Below, one piece after another: positions 27,324-36,316 of a stretch of 64,000 nt of DNA. The stretch covers positions 1,035,007-1,099,006 of the forward strand of contig WLWT01000002.1 of the NCBI GenBank assembly GCA_012103455.1, in the 5' to 3' direction. Both the position numbers and the translations under genes were made by a program. The notes under the pieces are model-generated. The model was given only the letters and a program-made list of their open reading frames with translations. It made no database searches and was not told the DNA's origin. Each line of letters starts with the position of its first letter. The first letter of the stretch is position 1. The stretch comes from Gammaproteobacteria bacterium (GTDB taxonomy: Bacteria; Pseudomonadota; Gammaproteobacteria; HK1).

Positions 27324-28728
27324 GCCGCTTCCCGCTTTTTTCCGCCGCCTGCCCGGGGGCGGAGCTATTGCTACGAATCAAGCTGGGGCGTTTCATTTCT
27401 TCGATGGACATGCTGCCCTGGAATCCTGGTTGATAGGTGACTATAGGTCTCTGGCCGACGCGGAGCTGGAGACATTGCTCAGCAAGGGGCTCCTGGTGGA
27501 GCAGGGCGATGAGCAGCTCATGGCGACGCTGCTCGCTTCGAGGCTAGCGCAGTCCATACAAAGAGCCATGATGCCACCGAGTCTTTTCATGGTGGTGCCC
27601 ACTTTGCGCTGCGATCATGATTGCCGCTACTGTCAGGCCAGCCGTGTCGCAGCCTCTAAGCCGGGTTTCGACCTGCCGCTGAGTTCTATCGAGCGCATCG
27701 TTGACATTATCGACCACGTAGCGGATGGGTCTATAAAGATCGAGTTTCAAGGCGGTGAGCCGCTACTGGCTCCGCAATATATCCGGGCCTTTGTAGAGTA
27801 CGCCGAAGAGAAACTGTCTGTTCGTACCCCGAGTTTCGTCATCTGCTCGGCCTTGGGTCCGCTAGACGAGGCATTCTTGTGTTGGGCGAAGCATCATGAG
27901 GTCGAATTTTCCGTATCCCTAGACGGACCGGAACCGCTGCACGAAGCCAATCGCCCATCGCGTTCGCATCGTTCGCACAAGCGCACCATCAGTGGTATCC
28001 GCCGGATCCGCAGCGCGATGGGCACGGACAGGGTTGCGGCGCTTGCGACCATCACTCGCGCAACCCTCGCGCAACCTGCCGCGCTGGTTGACGAGTACTT
28101 CCTGCATGATTTTACTTCGATATTCATTCGGCCATTGAGCCCGCTCGGATTCGCCAGCCGGCCCAACTCACGGCTCACTTATTCGGCCGATGAGTATTTG
28201 CAGTTCTACAAGTCGGCGTTGGAGCGGGTTGTCGGATTGAACGGCAAGCGGCTCTTTGTCGAAGAAACCGCGCTCATTCATCTGCGCCGCATATTCCGGT
28301 TGGGTGAAGCGATTTACTGTGATCTGAAGAGCCCCGCGGGTTATTTGCTGGGCGCGTTGGTTTTCAACTATGACGGGAAGATATTCGGGTCGGACGAAGC
28401 ACGCCTTTTATGGCAGACCACCGGTGCACCGGAGTTAGTCCTGGGGACCATAGAGGACTCGGTTGACACCCTCGTCAGGAATCCCGCTGCGGCCAAAATC
28501 CTCCAGCAGAGTTTCATTCACTGTGCGCCCGGTTGTGATGAGTGTGCATACCAGCCGTATTGCGGTGCAGATCCGCTGTATCACCTGGCTACGCAAGGGG
28601 AACCGGTCGGACACAAAGCACACTCATTTTTTTGTCGTGTCCAAACAGGTTTATTCGATTTGTTGTTTGAGCGCTACCACCAAAACAGTCAATACCGCGA
28701 GGTTTTTGATCAGTGGCTAGCGTTATAA
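27313..28728 (+). CDS. hxsB: His-Xaa-Ser system radical SAM maturase HxsB
   Basis: A 471-residue radical S-adenosylmethionine enzyme. The N-terminal 90 residues form a peptide-recognition-like region. The cluster ligands lie in VPTLRCDHDCRYCQAS (Cys 100, 104 and 107), followed by IEFQGGEPLL. The C-terminal auxiliary-cluster cysteines are in CAPGCDECAYQPYCGADPL and a final Cys in FFCRVQ. HxsB acts with HxsC and HxsD on a precursor with His-x-Ser repeats. It looks intact although its partners are broken, and no precursor gene is seen. Confidence 0.85.
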   Translation: MSLRPLPAFFRRLPGGGAIATNQAGAFHFFDGHAALESWLIGDYRSLADAELETLLSKGLLVEQGDEQLMATLLASRLAQSIQRAMMPPSLFMVVPTLRCDHDCRYCQASRVAASKPGFDLPLSSIERIVDIIDHVADGSIKIEFQGGEPLLAPQYIRAFVEYAEEKLSVRTPSFVICSALGPLDEAFLCWAKHHEVEFSVSLDGPEPLHEANRPSRSHRSHKRTISGIRRIRSAMGTDRVAALATITRATLAQPAALVDEYFLHDFTSIFIRPLSPLGFASRPNSRLTYSADEYLQFYKSALERVVGLNGKRLFVEETALIHLRRIFRLGEAIYCDLKSPAGYLLGALVFNYDGKIFGSDEARLLWQTTGAPELVLGTIEDSVDTLVRNPAAAKILQQSFIHCAPGCDECAYQPYCGADPLYHLATQGEPVGHKAHSFFCRVQTGLFDLLFERYHQNSQYREVFDQWLAL

Positions 28729-29324
28729 GGCCGGATTCGGTTCCGTATGTTGGCCCGCCAGAGGCGGCAGGCCTGTTTGTTTTTCGTTGCTCGAGGGCCG
28801 CAGCCCTGGATATACCGCATTTGCCAATTGTCGATGTTGACCGTGCCGGGGCGGCGAGCGTTTCGCACTGCGTTGTCCCCAGAGTGATAATCGATAGTCC
28901 GGTGTTCGAGCAACAGTTTTCCCCTGGCGATATTGTCCGGCTGGACCCCCGGGCCGGGCGGGTTCGAACGTTGCTTTCCCAGCGTGCCAATGCGAACACG
29001 CTGCTGGTTACCGAGCGCTGTAACAATCGATGCACGTTTTGCTCTCAACCGCCGAACGGCCTGCCGGATAACTGGCTCTATCACGACGCGACACTGGCAC
29101 TGCTCAACTACAACGCCAGTGACATGGTAGGTATTTCCGGGGATGAACCGACGCTAAACCAACAAGGGTTGGAACGATTGCTGTCTGCTCTCGGTGAGGC
29201 TGGGCTCAATACGCCGCTACACATCTTGTCCAATGGGCGGGCGTTTGCAAATCCTCGTTCCCTCTCTGCCAACATAGCCGAGACACTCAGCGCTCTTAGA
29301 ATTACAGTAGGGCGAACTCGGTGA
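28713..29324 (+). pseudogene. hxsC: HxsC radical SAM maturase, C-terminally truncated
   Basis: A GTG start overlaps the end of hxsB by 16 bp. The 203 residues include the cluster motif TERCNNRCTFCSQPP and VGISGDEPTLN, which are characteristic of HxsC. The sequence ends after about 200 of the usual 350 or so residues, at the point where an IS3-like element begins. The C-terminal half of the barrel is absent, so it is inactive. Confidence 0.75.
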
Positions 29325-29329
29325 ATACT

Positions 29330-30788
29330 CATGAAAACACACAACGAAACGATGACTATCAATACAACGGACACCGCAGGGCTAGGCGCTGGAACCAGCC
29401 AGGGTTTTCCCGACCCTGAAGTGGTGGCCAAACCCATCCGCCGCCAGTTTAGCGCCCAATACCGATTGCCGAGCCTTGATGAAGCCGACCGCTGTACCTA
29501 GGCCGGTGAAATCGGCCGATTGCTGCGCCGCGAGGGCTTATACCGTTCGCACCTAGCCGCCTGGCGTCAAGCTCGGCGCGAAGGGATGTTGAAGGCACTC
29601 ACACCTAAGAAACGCGGCGCTCAACCACGCGAGCGCAACCCTCTGCAAGCGAAAGTGCGCGAACTGGAGGCGAAGGTCGCACACCTGCACAAAGAACTCG
29701 ATAAAGCCCACACCCTCTTGGACGTGCAGGGAACAGTCTGCACGCTGCTGGGCGTGAACCTCAAAGACGCGAGCCACGGCTAATGGCCGCTCAACAACTC
29801 GCCGAACCGGTAGGGGTCGCACCGACGTGCCGCGCGCTTGGTCTGCCACGGGCCACCTTCTACCGTCTTCAACGAGTCACTCCCGGGCACCCGCAGCCCC
29901 GTCCAACGCCTGCCCGGGCCTTGTGTGAAGCCGAACGCGAACAAGTTCTAGACGGACTCACCGAAGAGCGCTTCGTGGACCGCTCGCCCGGCGAAGAGGT
30001 GGCCACGCGGCTCGACGAAGGGCGCTATTGGTGCTCCGAGCGCACCATGTACCGTATCCTGGCCGCCAACCAGGCTGTGGTGAGCGGCGCCATCACCGTC
30101 AACCTCCCCACTACAGCAAGCTGCAACTGCTCGCCAACGCACCCAATCAGCTCTGGAGTTGGGATATCACCAAGCTGTGAGGGCCGACGAAATGGACTTA
30201 CTACTACCTCTATGGACTGCTTGACATCGTTAGCCGCTAGGCCGTGGGTTGGAGGGTCGCTGAGCGGGAGAATTTGGCACTGGCTACACGCCTGATTGAG
30301 CAAACCTGCCACAAGCACGATGTCCCGCCTCAAGTACTGACGTTGCACTGCGACCGCGGCGCGCCCATGACCAGCAAGTGTACCGCGCAGCGGTTCGCTG
30401 GCCTGGGTGTCACTCGTTCTCTAAGCCGCCCGCATGTCAGTGACGACAATCCCTACTCCGAGGTCCAGTTCAAGACGCTCAAGTATCACCCGGGTTTCCC
30501 GATACGTTTTGACGATAAGGAAGAGGCTATCGGCTTTTGTCGAACGTTTTTCCCCTGGCTCAACACCATGAGCACCATCATGGAGGCATTGCCATGTTGA
30601 CACCGGCTGACGTGCATTACGGACGAGCCGAGAGGGTACGCCAACAGCGTCAACGCACTTTGGAGGCGGCGATGGCTGCTCATCTAGAACGATTTGTGCA
30701 CGGTGCACCCAAGCACCAGCCGCTTCCCCAGGCGGTCTGGATCAACCCTCCCGACGACCTAGGCACTACAGGAGAAACTGCTCTGTAA
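29330..30788 (+). mobile_element. IS3-family element, decayed
   Basis: An OrfA-like helix-turn-helix protein is encoded from about 29360 (RRQFSAQYRLPSLDEADRCT), with an in-frame TAG at 29499, then GLYRSHLAAWRQARREG and a leucine-rich coil. OrfB parts follow in several frames from 29783: LGLPRATFYRLQR, then the integrase core with LTLHCDRGAPMTS and SRPHVSDDNPYSEVQFKTLK (DDE catalytic residues), and the end VHYGRAERVRQQRQR and WINPPDD near 30740. At least three frame changes make it non-functional. It truncated hxsC. Confidence 0.7.
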
Positions 30789-30809
30789 ATATACGCGGTG
30801 AGTATCTCA

Positions 30810-31261
30810 AAGTTGTTGACAGGTTCCGAGCATTCCAAGCCCACAGTCGATGCGTTCTTCAACGGGTGTGAGCAACAGTGTCAGCGCATGGACTGAGTGC
30901 CCAGTGACCCATTGTCCAAGGCACTGAGGTATGCGCGTAACCGCGAACAGCAACTGCGCCTTTATCTGAACGAACCCGACTTACCGATGGACACCAACCA
31001 CGTCGAGCAAACGCTGCGGGTCATTCCCATGGGCAGGAAGAACTGGTTGTTTAATTGGACTGAAATCGGTTCCGAACAGGTGGGCAACCTACAGAGCTTG
31101 CTGAGCACCTGCAAGTTGCATGCCATCAATCCGATGACCTACTGAGTGGACGTGCTTCAACGCGTGGAAACCCGTCCAGCTAAGGATGTCCACCTGCTCA
31201 CCCCGCGTCTTTGGAAAACGCATTTCGCCGATAATCCGTTGCGCTCTGATCTAGAGTTGTA
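30810..31261 (+). pseudogene. IS66-type transposase C-terminal fragment
   Basis: In one frame: TVDAFFNGCEQQCQRMD, TGA, SKALRYARNREQQLRLYLNE with HVEQTLRVIPMGRKNWLF, TGA after INPMTY, then VDVLQRVETRPAKDVHLLTP ending PLRSDL. This is the end of IS66 TnpC (n..aE...R....GRKNwLF). Two in-frame TGA codons and the absence of the rest of TnpC show decay. Confidence 0.7.
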
Positions 31262-31336
31262 AACCCACCGCTGGTCCCGGCGCTTCGCCAACCATCACAC
31301 TTTGCGCGTCTGTTCGATACGGGTTCGTTTGGCCGC

Positions 31337-31491
31337 TTACCCTTTGCTCGGAGACCGACGCGAAAGGACAGCAGCACTATGACTCGGTCTCGCTTAGGAT
31401 GCCGGGTGGTAGCTACGTGCCGGAGCACCAGACTCCGCTGTTTGGAGCTGACCAGCTTCGCTTGGCGACCTAGCGGCATGGGCGGCTTCAC
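31337..31491 (-). pseudogene. Tyrosine integrase N-terminal fragment
   Basis: The first 52 codons (MKPPMPLGRQAKLVSSKQRS, then RDRVIVLLSFRVGLRAK) match the integrase at 21511 almost residue for residue. At about 31337 similarity stops and unrelated sequence follows. The nucleotide similarity extends through the upstream region and L3. Confidence 0.8.
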
Positions 31492-31550
31492 TCGTGGCAG
31501 AATCTGAGAAGGGCGGAGTTTGCCACGACCGTCAATCGCTGTTGGTGATG

Positions 31551-31610
31551 AGATTCACATAACTCATTGATTTAGAAAGACTAGTGTGATTGTTACAGAT
31601 TTCGTCACGA
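31551..31610. repeat. Island left-end sequence, copy L3
   Basis: Begins AGATTCACATAACTCATTGA and ends ATTTCGTCACGA. Same position relative to the integrase fragment as L2 relative to its integrase. It marks the left end of the element carrying the carbamoyltransferase operon. The next 183 bp (31611-31793) hold only a minus-strand remnant (NPAILTTPESLGS) without a start. Confidence 0.75.
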
Positions 31611-31793
31611 CTAAGACCTGCCGTCGAAGCACGATTCGATGGCAGTAGAGGTTGTAACGCCGCGCGAGTCGTAACGGCACCCGCACCGTTTCCGACCGCA
31701 GGATCGACATCGGGGCCTGCGAATAGAAGTTCGAGCCAAGCGACTCAGGGGTGGTGAGGATTGCCGGATTCGTGCGCCGTACCAGGCTCCTTT

Positions 31794-33920
31794 TCAGGCG
31801 ATTTCCACCGTGTAGATCGTAACCAGTTCTTCCGGGGAGATGACGCCGTAGATCTCCTGCAGTGCCCCCAACAACTCATTCAGGCTCTCGAATCCGTCAT
31901 GTCTTGCGTCTTCGTCGCCTAGACTACCGTACTCCTTCACATCGTACTCCCGGACTCGCAATCTCGCCTCCGGCTCCCCACGAGGAGTCCTTGAAAAGTC
32001 GTTAGTGATGAACAATGGAAGACTGGTACTAATGGGATAGTCAACAACGCCTTTCCGGTATCGAATCGTCGTTGTCTTCGCGCCGCTTTTAACCCACTCG
32101 TAATACTGCGCATACAGGAGAAAGCGATCCCGAGGAAGGAGCACCTGCTCCAACTGCTCGCGGAGCTTCTCGACAAGCATCTTTCCATGAAGGCGTCGCG
32201 CCGAGCCTGACAAGATCTTGCAAGCGATATCCCCGCTCCAACCCTCCTGCGCTAGGTCATTGAGGATTAGTGCATCTCCGACGACGAGCGCATCAAGCCC
32301 GAGACGTTCGTAACAACGAACTGCGTCTTCAACAGTTTCAACGATCGGCTCGCCTCTGCCGTTGAAAGACGTGTTGAGGACCATTGGTATCCCGGTAAGC
32401 TTTTCAAACTGACCAATAAGCCAATAGAAATTGCTGTTCGCGAAAGAAGATACGGTATGCACTCTCGATCTTCCGTCCGCATTGACAACCCCCGAGATCC
32501 AGTCACGAACTTCTTCCCGCACATCCGCTAGCATCGACATATACGGAACTTCCTCGTCTAGAGCGAAATACGCGGAGCTCCTTTCCGCCAGCACGGACGG
32601 CGCAAAAGGCATGAAAGCTTCTCGTCCCTTCATTTCGTTGAGTCGGGCGGCAACGCTGACTAGCGACGGAGATGCGAGTATGCTGCGATTACCCAAAGCC
32701 CTAGGCCCAAACTCACTACGCCCTTGGTACCATCCAACGATGCGTCCGGTCGCTAACAGCCCCGCAACTATCAGGTGTAGGTCGTGCCCGCTAACTAACT
32801 CATGCTCTCCGTTTAGCTCCTCCGCAAACCTCGCAAGTTCTTCGGACTCATTGGAGTAGTGCGGGCCGAGGTATGGAGACAGCCTGCCCGGCATTCGTGT
32901 AAATCCATCCATTGTTGCCAAGCCGTACAAAACGTTCCCGAGACATTGGCCTTGGTCGCCCGACGCCGGGCTTACGTAAACCCGCTTTGCCTTGCTACGT
33001 TCCTTGACCACGGCAAGCGCCTTGCAGTTGTAGGCTACCCCTCCAGCAAGACACACGTCTCGCACATTTGTCTCTTCAATCAACCTATTTACGATCTCGA
33101 CCAGGGCAACCTCTAGCTCTCGCTGAACCCAAGCTGCTAAATGCCTGTGAACCTCCTGAATTGTTCCTCCTTCAAGTCGTCGCTCGACACTCGGGAAGTC
33201 TAGTGTTCTGAGAATGCTTTCGACCATGTGAAATGGCTCGGTTGGGCAGTTCTTGACACACGACTTGGCCCGCCCTTCCTCGTCGATGTAGAATAGCTTC
33301 CGATCGCCGAAGTAATCTGGATCACCATGACCGGCGAGGGCCATGACGTTGCCCGCGTATCGAGAAGATGGCCAACCTAGATAGTAGGTAAAGGCCCTAA
33401 ATATCTCTCCGAATCCTGCTGCATATGGTTCAGCGAAGTCTTCGCCTATCTTCACCAGCCCAGACGAACTCCCCAAGAAGTACGTCTGCTGCTCCCGACG
33501 AACCTCCCACCATCGGTCATTCTTCGGACTATCCAGCGTGTTGCCGCCCGCATCGAGAACCAGTGTGACTGCCTCATTGAGTAAAGACGTGCAGAACGCC
33601 GAATATGCATGCGACAAGTGATGATTGCATGAGATCACATCCGCCTGCGGAAACTCACCGAAGGCTTGATCTGACGGTCCCTCGTCGCAACAAGAGGAGA
33701 CCACAATTCGAGCGATGTCGGTTCGCTCCATACGCACCGACCGCAACAGCGCATCGACGGACGCGGCGAATCCCCCCGCCCGCTTCGTTCGAACAAGACG
33801 TTCCTCCCCAATCGCCCCAACGATCCCTTGTCGAGTCGCGATGCAGGCGGCTCCGTCGTGTAAATCCCGGCCATGTTTCGAAAGACCCAAGTTAACGCCG
33901 AGAACATATTCTGAAGTCAC
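31794..33920 (-). CDS. Carbamoyltransferase (TobZ/NodU family) fused to an ASCH domain
   Basis: A 708-residue protein. Residues 1-590 are a complete carbamoyltransferase: HDGAAC (21-26), the metal/nucleotide-site CNHHLSHAYSAF (98-109), DAGGN (123-127), LAGGVAYNCK (291-300), SPASGDQGQ (317-325) and RSEFGPRALGNRSILA (401-416). This family makes carbamoyl-adenylate from carbamoyl phosphate and ATP and passes carbamoyl to a hydroxyl. Residues 594-708 form an ASCH domain, with the signature G-x-K-x-x-x-x-R as SGAKTTTIR (612-620) and the family end DGFESLNELLGALQEIYG. Typical NodU/TobZ proteins end near 570. It is last in a five-gene unit and overlaps the upstream stop by 4 bp. Substrate unknown; a modified base is possible. 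Confidence 0.8.
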   Translation of the reverse strand: MTSEYVLGVNLGLSKHGRDLHDGAACIATRQGIVGAIGEERLVRTKRAGGFAASVDALLRSVRMERTDIARIVVSSCCDEGPSDQAFGEFPQADVISCNHHLSHAYSAFCTSLLNEAVTLVLDAGGNTLDSPKNDRWWEVRREQQTYFLGSSSGLVKIGEDFAEPYAAGFGEIFRAFTYYLGWPSSRYAGNVMALAGHGDPDYFGDRKLFYIDEEGRAKSCVKNCPTEPFHMVESILRTLDFPSVERRLEGGTIQEVHRHLAAWVQRELEVALVEIVNRLIEETNVRDVCLAGGVAYNCKALAVVKERSKAKRVYVSPASGDQGQCLGNVLYGLATMDGFTRMPGRLSPYLGPHYSNESEELARFAEELNGEHELVSGHDLHLIVAGLLATGRIVGWYQGRSEFGPRALGNRSILASPSLVSVAARLNEMKGREAFMPFAPSVLAERSSAYFALDEEVPYMSMLADVREEVRDWISGVVNADGRSRVHTVSSFANSNFYWLIGQFEKLTGIPMVLNTSFNGRGEPIVETVEDAVRCYERLGLDALVVGDALILNDLAQEGWSGDIACKILSGSARRLHGKMLVEKLREQLEQVLLPRDRFLLYAQYYEWVKSGAKTTTIRYRKGVVDYPISTSLPLFITNDFSRTPRGEPEARLRVREYDVKEYGSLGDEDARHDGFESLNELLGALQEIYGVISPEELVTIYTVEIA

Positions 33921-35020
33921 TTTGAAATGCGTTCCCTCAGCTCAGAGACAACATCAACAAGAGAGACAGCAAATCCCACGACTGCTAAATCCCTTACAAT
34001 GTCACTTGCCGACGCTGCAATGAAGGAGGGAATTTGGGGCAAGAAATAGAGCCCGGCGAAAAGCGATGCAACCATAACCCTACCGACCAGTCGTTCTGGA
34101 GAGCGCTCTACTTGAATCGGAAAGTGAATGCGCGGCTCAATGTTCTGGGCATGTTTTGGGCTGGCCGCGTGTTCGATGTCGAAGAAGGAGAATGCTGTCT
34201 CCTTCAACGGATTCACGCGGATCACGAAAGAAAGCACGTCGTACTTCCCCACTGCCCTTTGCCGTCCTCGTATCGCTTCGACGACTCGTCCATCACACTT
34301 GACTTCAACATCATTTGGCTCAACCCTATGCGACCGTCCCTTTGGGACGTACTGCACAACATCAAGCTTGTATGTAGAGTTCTCTCTGAGTACAAATGCC
34401 CCGTTGTCGATTCGAGGGTCATTGAGTTGCTTCGATAAAGGTTGAACACCAAGAACGCGTAGGAACTCCACGTTTTCGAAGTGGGACACGTCACGCAAAC
34501 TCGCCAAAAGGTTCATCCAACGGGACGACTCTCGCACTACCCCGTTTCGATCGACCTCCCTGTCGTTTCGGACGTTCGGTTCGAAGTTGCTAAGCAGCAC
34601 TAGAGGCTTCAGATGCTCTTCTTCAGCGTTGGCCCGAGCGATGTTTCCGTGAAACTTAGCGAATCGGTCACGGAATCCGGCAAGCTGACTCTCTCGGAAC
34701 TCCTCATCTGTGGCGAAATCCATGATCTCACCAAGCTCGTACTCGAAGTAACACACCACGCCAACTTTCCGAACGCTCGTGAGACGGAGGTACCGAATCG
34801 GATACAATTCGCGAGTCTGGAAGTCTCGAAGCAAAATGTACCCATCCCGCCCGACAAGATCGCCTAAGCGGTTCCTGACCTTCTCCTCTACCCATTCCTC
34901 ATCGAATCGGAACCGAAACCGGAAGCCAGTTGGGTAGGCCAATATCTGAATCAGCTCATACCCGTATGGCCCGAATGTATTCGGGATGAAGACGATATAC
35001 TTCTCTAACTCAACGCTCAT
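33917..35020 (-). CDS. Protein of unknown function with C-terminal membrane helices
   Basis: A 367-residue protein not assigned to a family. The first 110 residues are beta-rich (YIVFIPNTFGPYGYELIQIL, then YILLRDFQTRELYPIRYLRL). A middle region follows with FRVLGVQP-like strands, and a beta-sandwich-like segment near 230-290 has FVLRENSTYKLDVVQY and DVEVKCDGR. Two hydrophobic helices lie at about 315-355. This suggests a cytoplasmic body anchored in the inner membrane. It sits between the methyltransferase (5-bp gap) and the carbamoyltransferase (4-bp overlap), so it is probably part of the same system. Confidence 0.65.
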   Translation of the reverse strand: MSVELEKYIVFIPNTFGPYGYELIQILAYPTGFRFRFRFDEEWVEEKVRNRLGDLVGRDGYILLRDFQTRELYPIRYLRLTSVRKVGVVCYFEYELGEIMDFATDEEFRESQLAGFRDRFAKFHGNIARANAEEEHLKPLVLLSNFEPNVRNDREVDRNGVVRESSRWMNLLASLRDVSHFENVEFLRVLGVQPLSKQLNDPRIDNGAFVLRENSTYKLDVVQYVPKGRSHRVEPNDVEVKCDGRVVEAIRGRQRAVGKYDVLSFVIRVNPLKETAFSFFDIEHAASPKHAQNIEPRIHFPIQVERSPERLVGRVMVASLFAGLYFLPQIPSFIAASASDIVRDLAVVGFAVSLVDVVSELRERISK

Positions 35021-35025
35021 CCGGC

Positions 35026-36234
35026 CTACCGTTTCTGGAAAACAAGTATCTCTTCAGTCGGAACACCGCCACTGGGATGTAGGAAAAACTTCTTGCTTAT
35101 CTCGCGTGCAAAAGAATCTTGAAGACTTAGGTCGTACGCCGTCTGGAATTGTTCGACAATATGCTCCCGAACACTAGCGTAGTACTGTTTGGGCTCTCCG
35201 AGAACTAAGCACAGATACCCCCTGCTCTTCAGCGCGTTCACCATTTGCTCAGACACGGCGTCGAAATCTTCTTTGTATGTCGCCAGCTTTGTGTTCTTCT
35301 TGGTATGTCGGCGATATCTTGCTCCAATCTCCGATCGCTTTAGGTGATCAAGGTCCTCTACCAAATCGAACCACTGATACGCCAACCTGAAACCCGTCAA
35401 GTAATCTGCGATACCTAGGTATGGCGGTGATGTCACGATTAAATCGCAGCGCTCTTTGACCACCGTGAGGAGCCTTCGAGAATCGCACGTGAAAACTCGG
35501 GACGATACTCGCCCATTCTCTGCCAGGGGATGAAGCCTATACTCGGACAAGAACTTCGAGAGCTTGGTGGAATAGAGCTTCAGCGCATCCTTGTACACCA
35601 GCTCCTTTCGGGGCTTTACGTTGTCCGCGTAGTAGGTGTAGGAGCGACCGCCAGGATATCCCGTTGAAGACATCAGGATGCCGAGAAAGATAACATTTGC
35701 GGCATCACGACAGAGACCACCGGACAGTCGGGAGACGCGACTATGGATGTAGGCCAGTTGCTGTAACGTGTCGGGATGGAACCACGGAGCTTTCTCTTCA
35801 AGGTTTGGTACCATTACGCTATTGAGGGAAGCGCCTTCTTCCAGTTGGTCGAACAATTGTGGACTGTTTGGATCCGTACGACGGAGTACCTCTAGTTCGC
35901 CGAGGAGTTCGTAAAGCGGCGCGAGTGAGATTCTTCTCTGCGTCAGAAGCCGGGATTTCACTCTGGTTAGGTAGCACGCGACTGGGCTTAAGTCCACGCT
36001 AATCGCGTTGCGTCCTGCTTTCAGAGCCTCAACGGTCGTAGTCCCCGAACCGCAGAACGGGTCAAGCACAGTGTCTCCAGGTGAGCTAAGACTAGAGATT
36101 AGCTGCGCTGGGATGACAGGGATAAAGCGAGAGGGGTACCAGCAGATGTTGTGAAGGAATGAGCGGGAGGATTCAGCCTTGAAGTTCCAATCGATTAGCG
36201 CGAAATGCGATGTGTCCCGACGTTTCTTCGCCAT
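35026..36234 (-). CDS. DNA methyltransferase-like protein (N4/N6 type)
   Basis: A 402-residue SAM-dependent methyltransferase. SAM-binding motif I is DTVLDPFCGSGTTTVEALKA (DPFCGSGTT at 58-66), followed by AISVDLSPVA (motif II). Catalytic motif IV is DLIVTSPPYLGIADY (TSPPY 268-272). TSPPY is seen in exocyclic amino methylases acting on cytosine-N4 or adenine-N6. About 200 residues, a large insert with no obvious known target domain, separate I and IV. No restriction endonuclease is adjacent. Downstream genes follow at 5 bp. The target is probably nucleic acid, DNA or RNA. Confidence 0.75.
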   Translation of the reverse strand: MAKKRRDTSHFALIDWNFKAESSRSFLHNICWYPSRFIPVIPAQLISSLSSPGDTVLDPFCGSGTTTVEALKAGRNAISVDLSPVACYLTRVKSRLLTQRRISLAPLYELLGELEVLRRTDPNSPQLFDQLEEGASLNSVMVPNLEEKAPWFHPDTLQQLAYIHSRVSRLSGGLCRDAANVIFLGILMSSTGYPGGRSYTYYADNVKPRKELVYKDALKLYSTKLSKFLSEYRLHPLAENGRVSSRVFTCDSRRLLTVVKERCDLIVTSPPYLGIADYLTGFRLAYQWFDLVEDLDHLKRSEIGARYRRHTKKNTKLATYKEDFDAVSEQMVNALKSRGYLCLVLGEPKQYYASVREHIVEQFQTAYDLSLQDSFAREISKKFFLHPSGGVPTEEILVFQKR

Positions 36235-36316
36235 AAGAGTCGTCTAAGAAATTCCCTGCTCGTACGCCTGCACCTTCGGGAGGCGTTGGCGCGTGGTCGC
36301 GCAGCAAAATCGAAAC

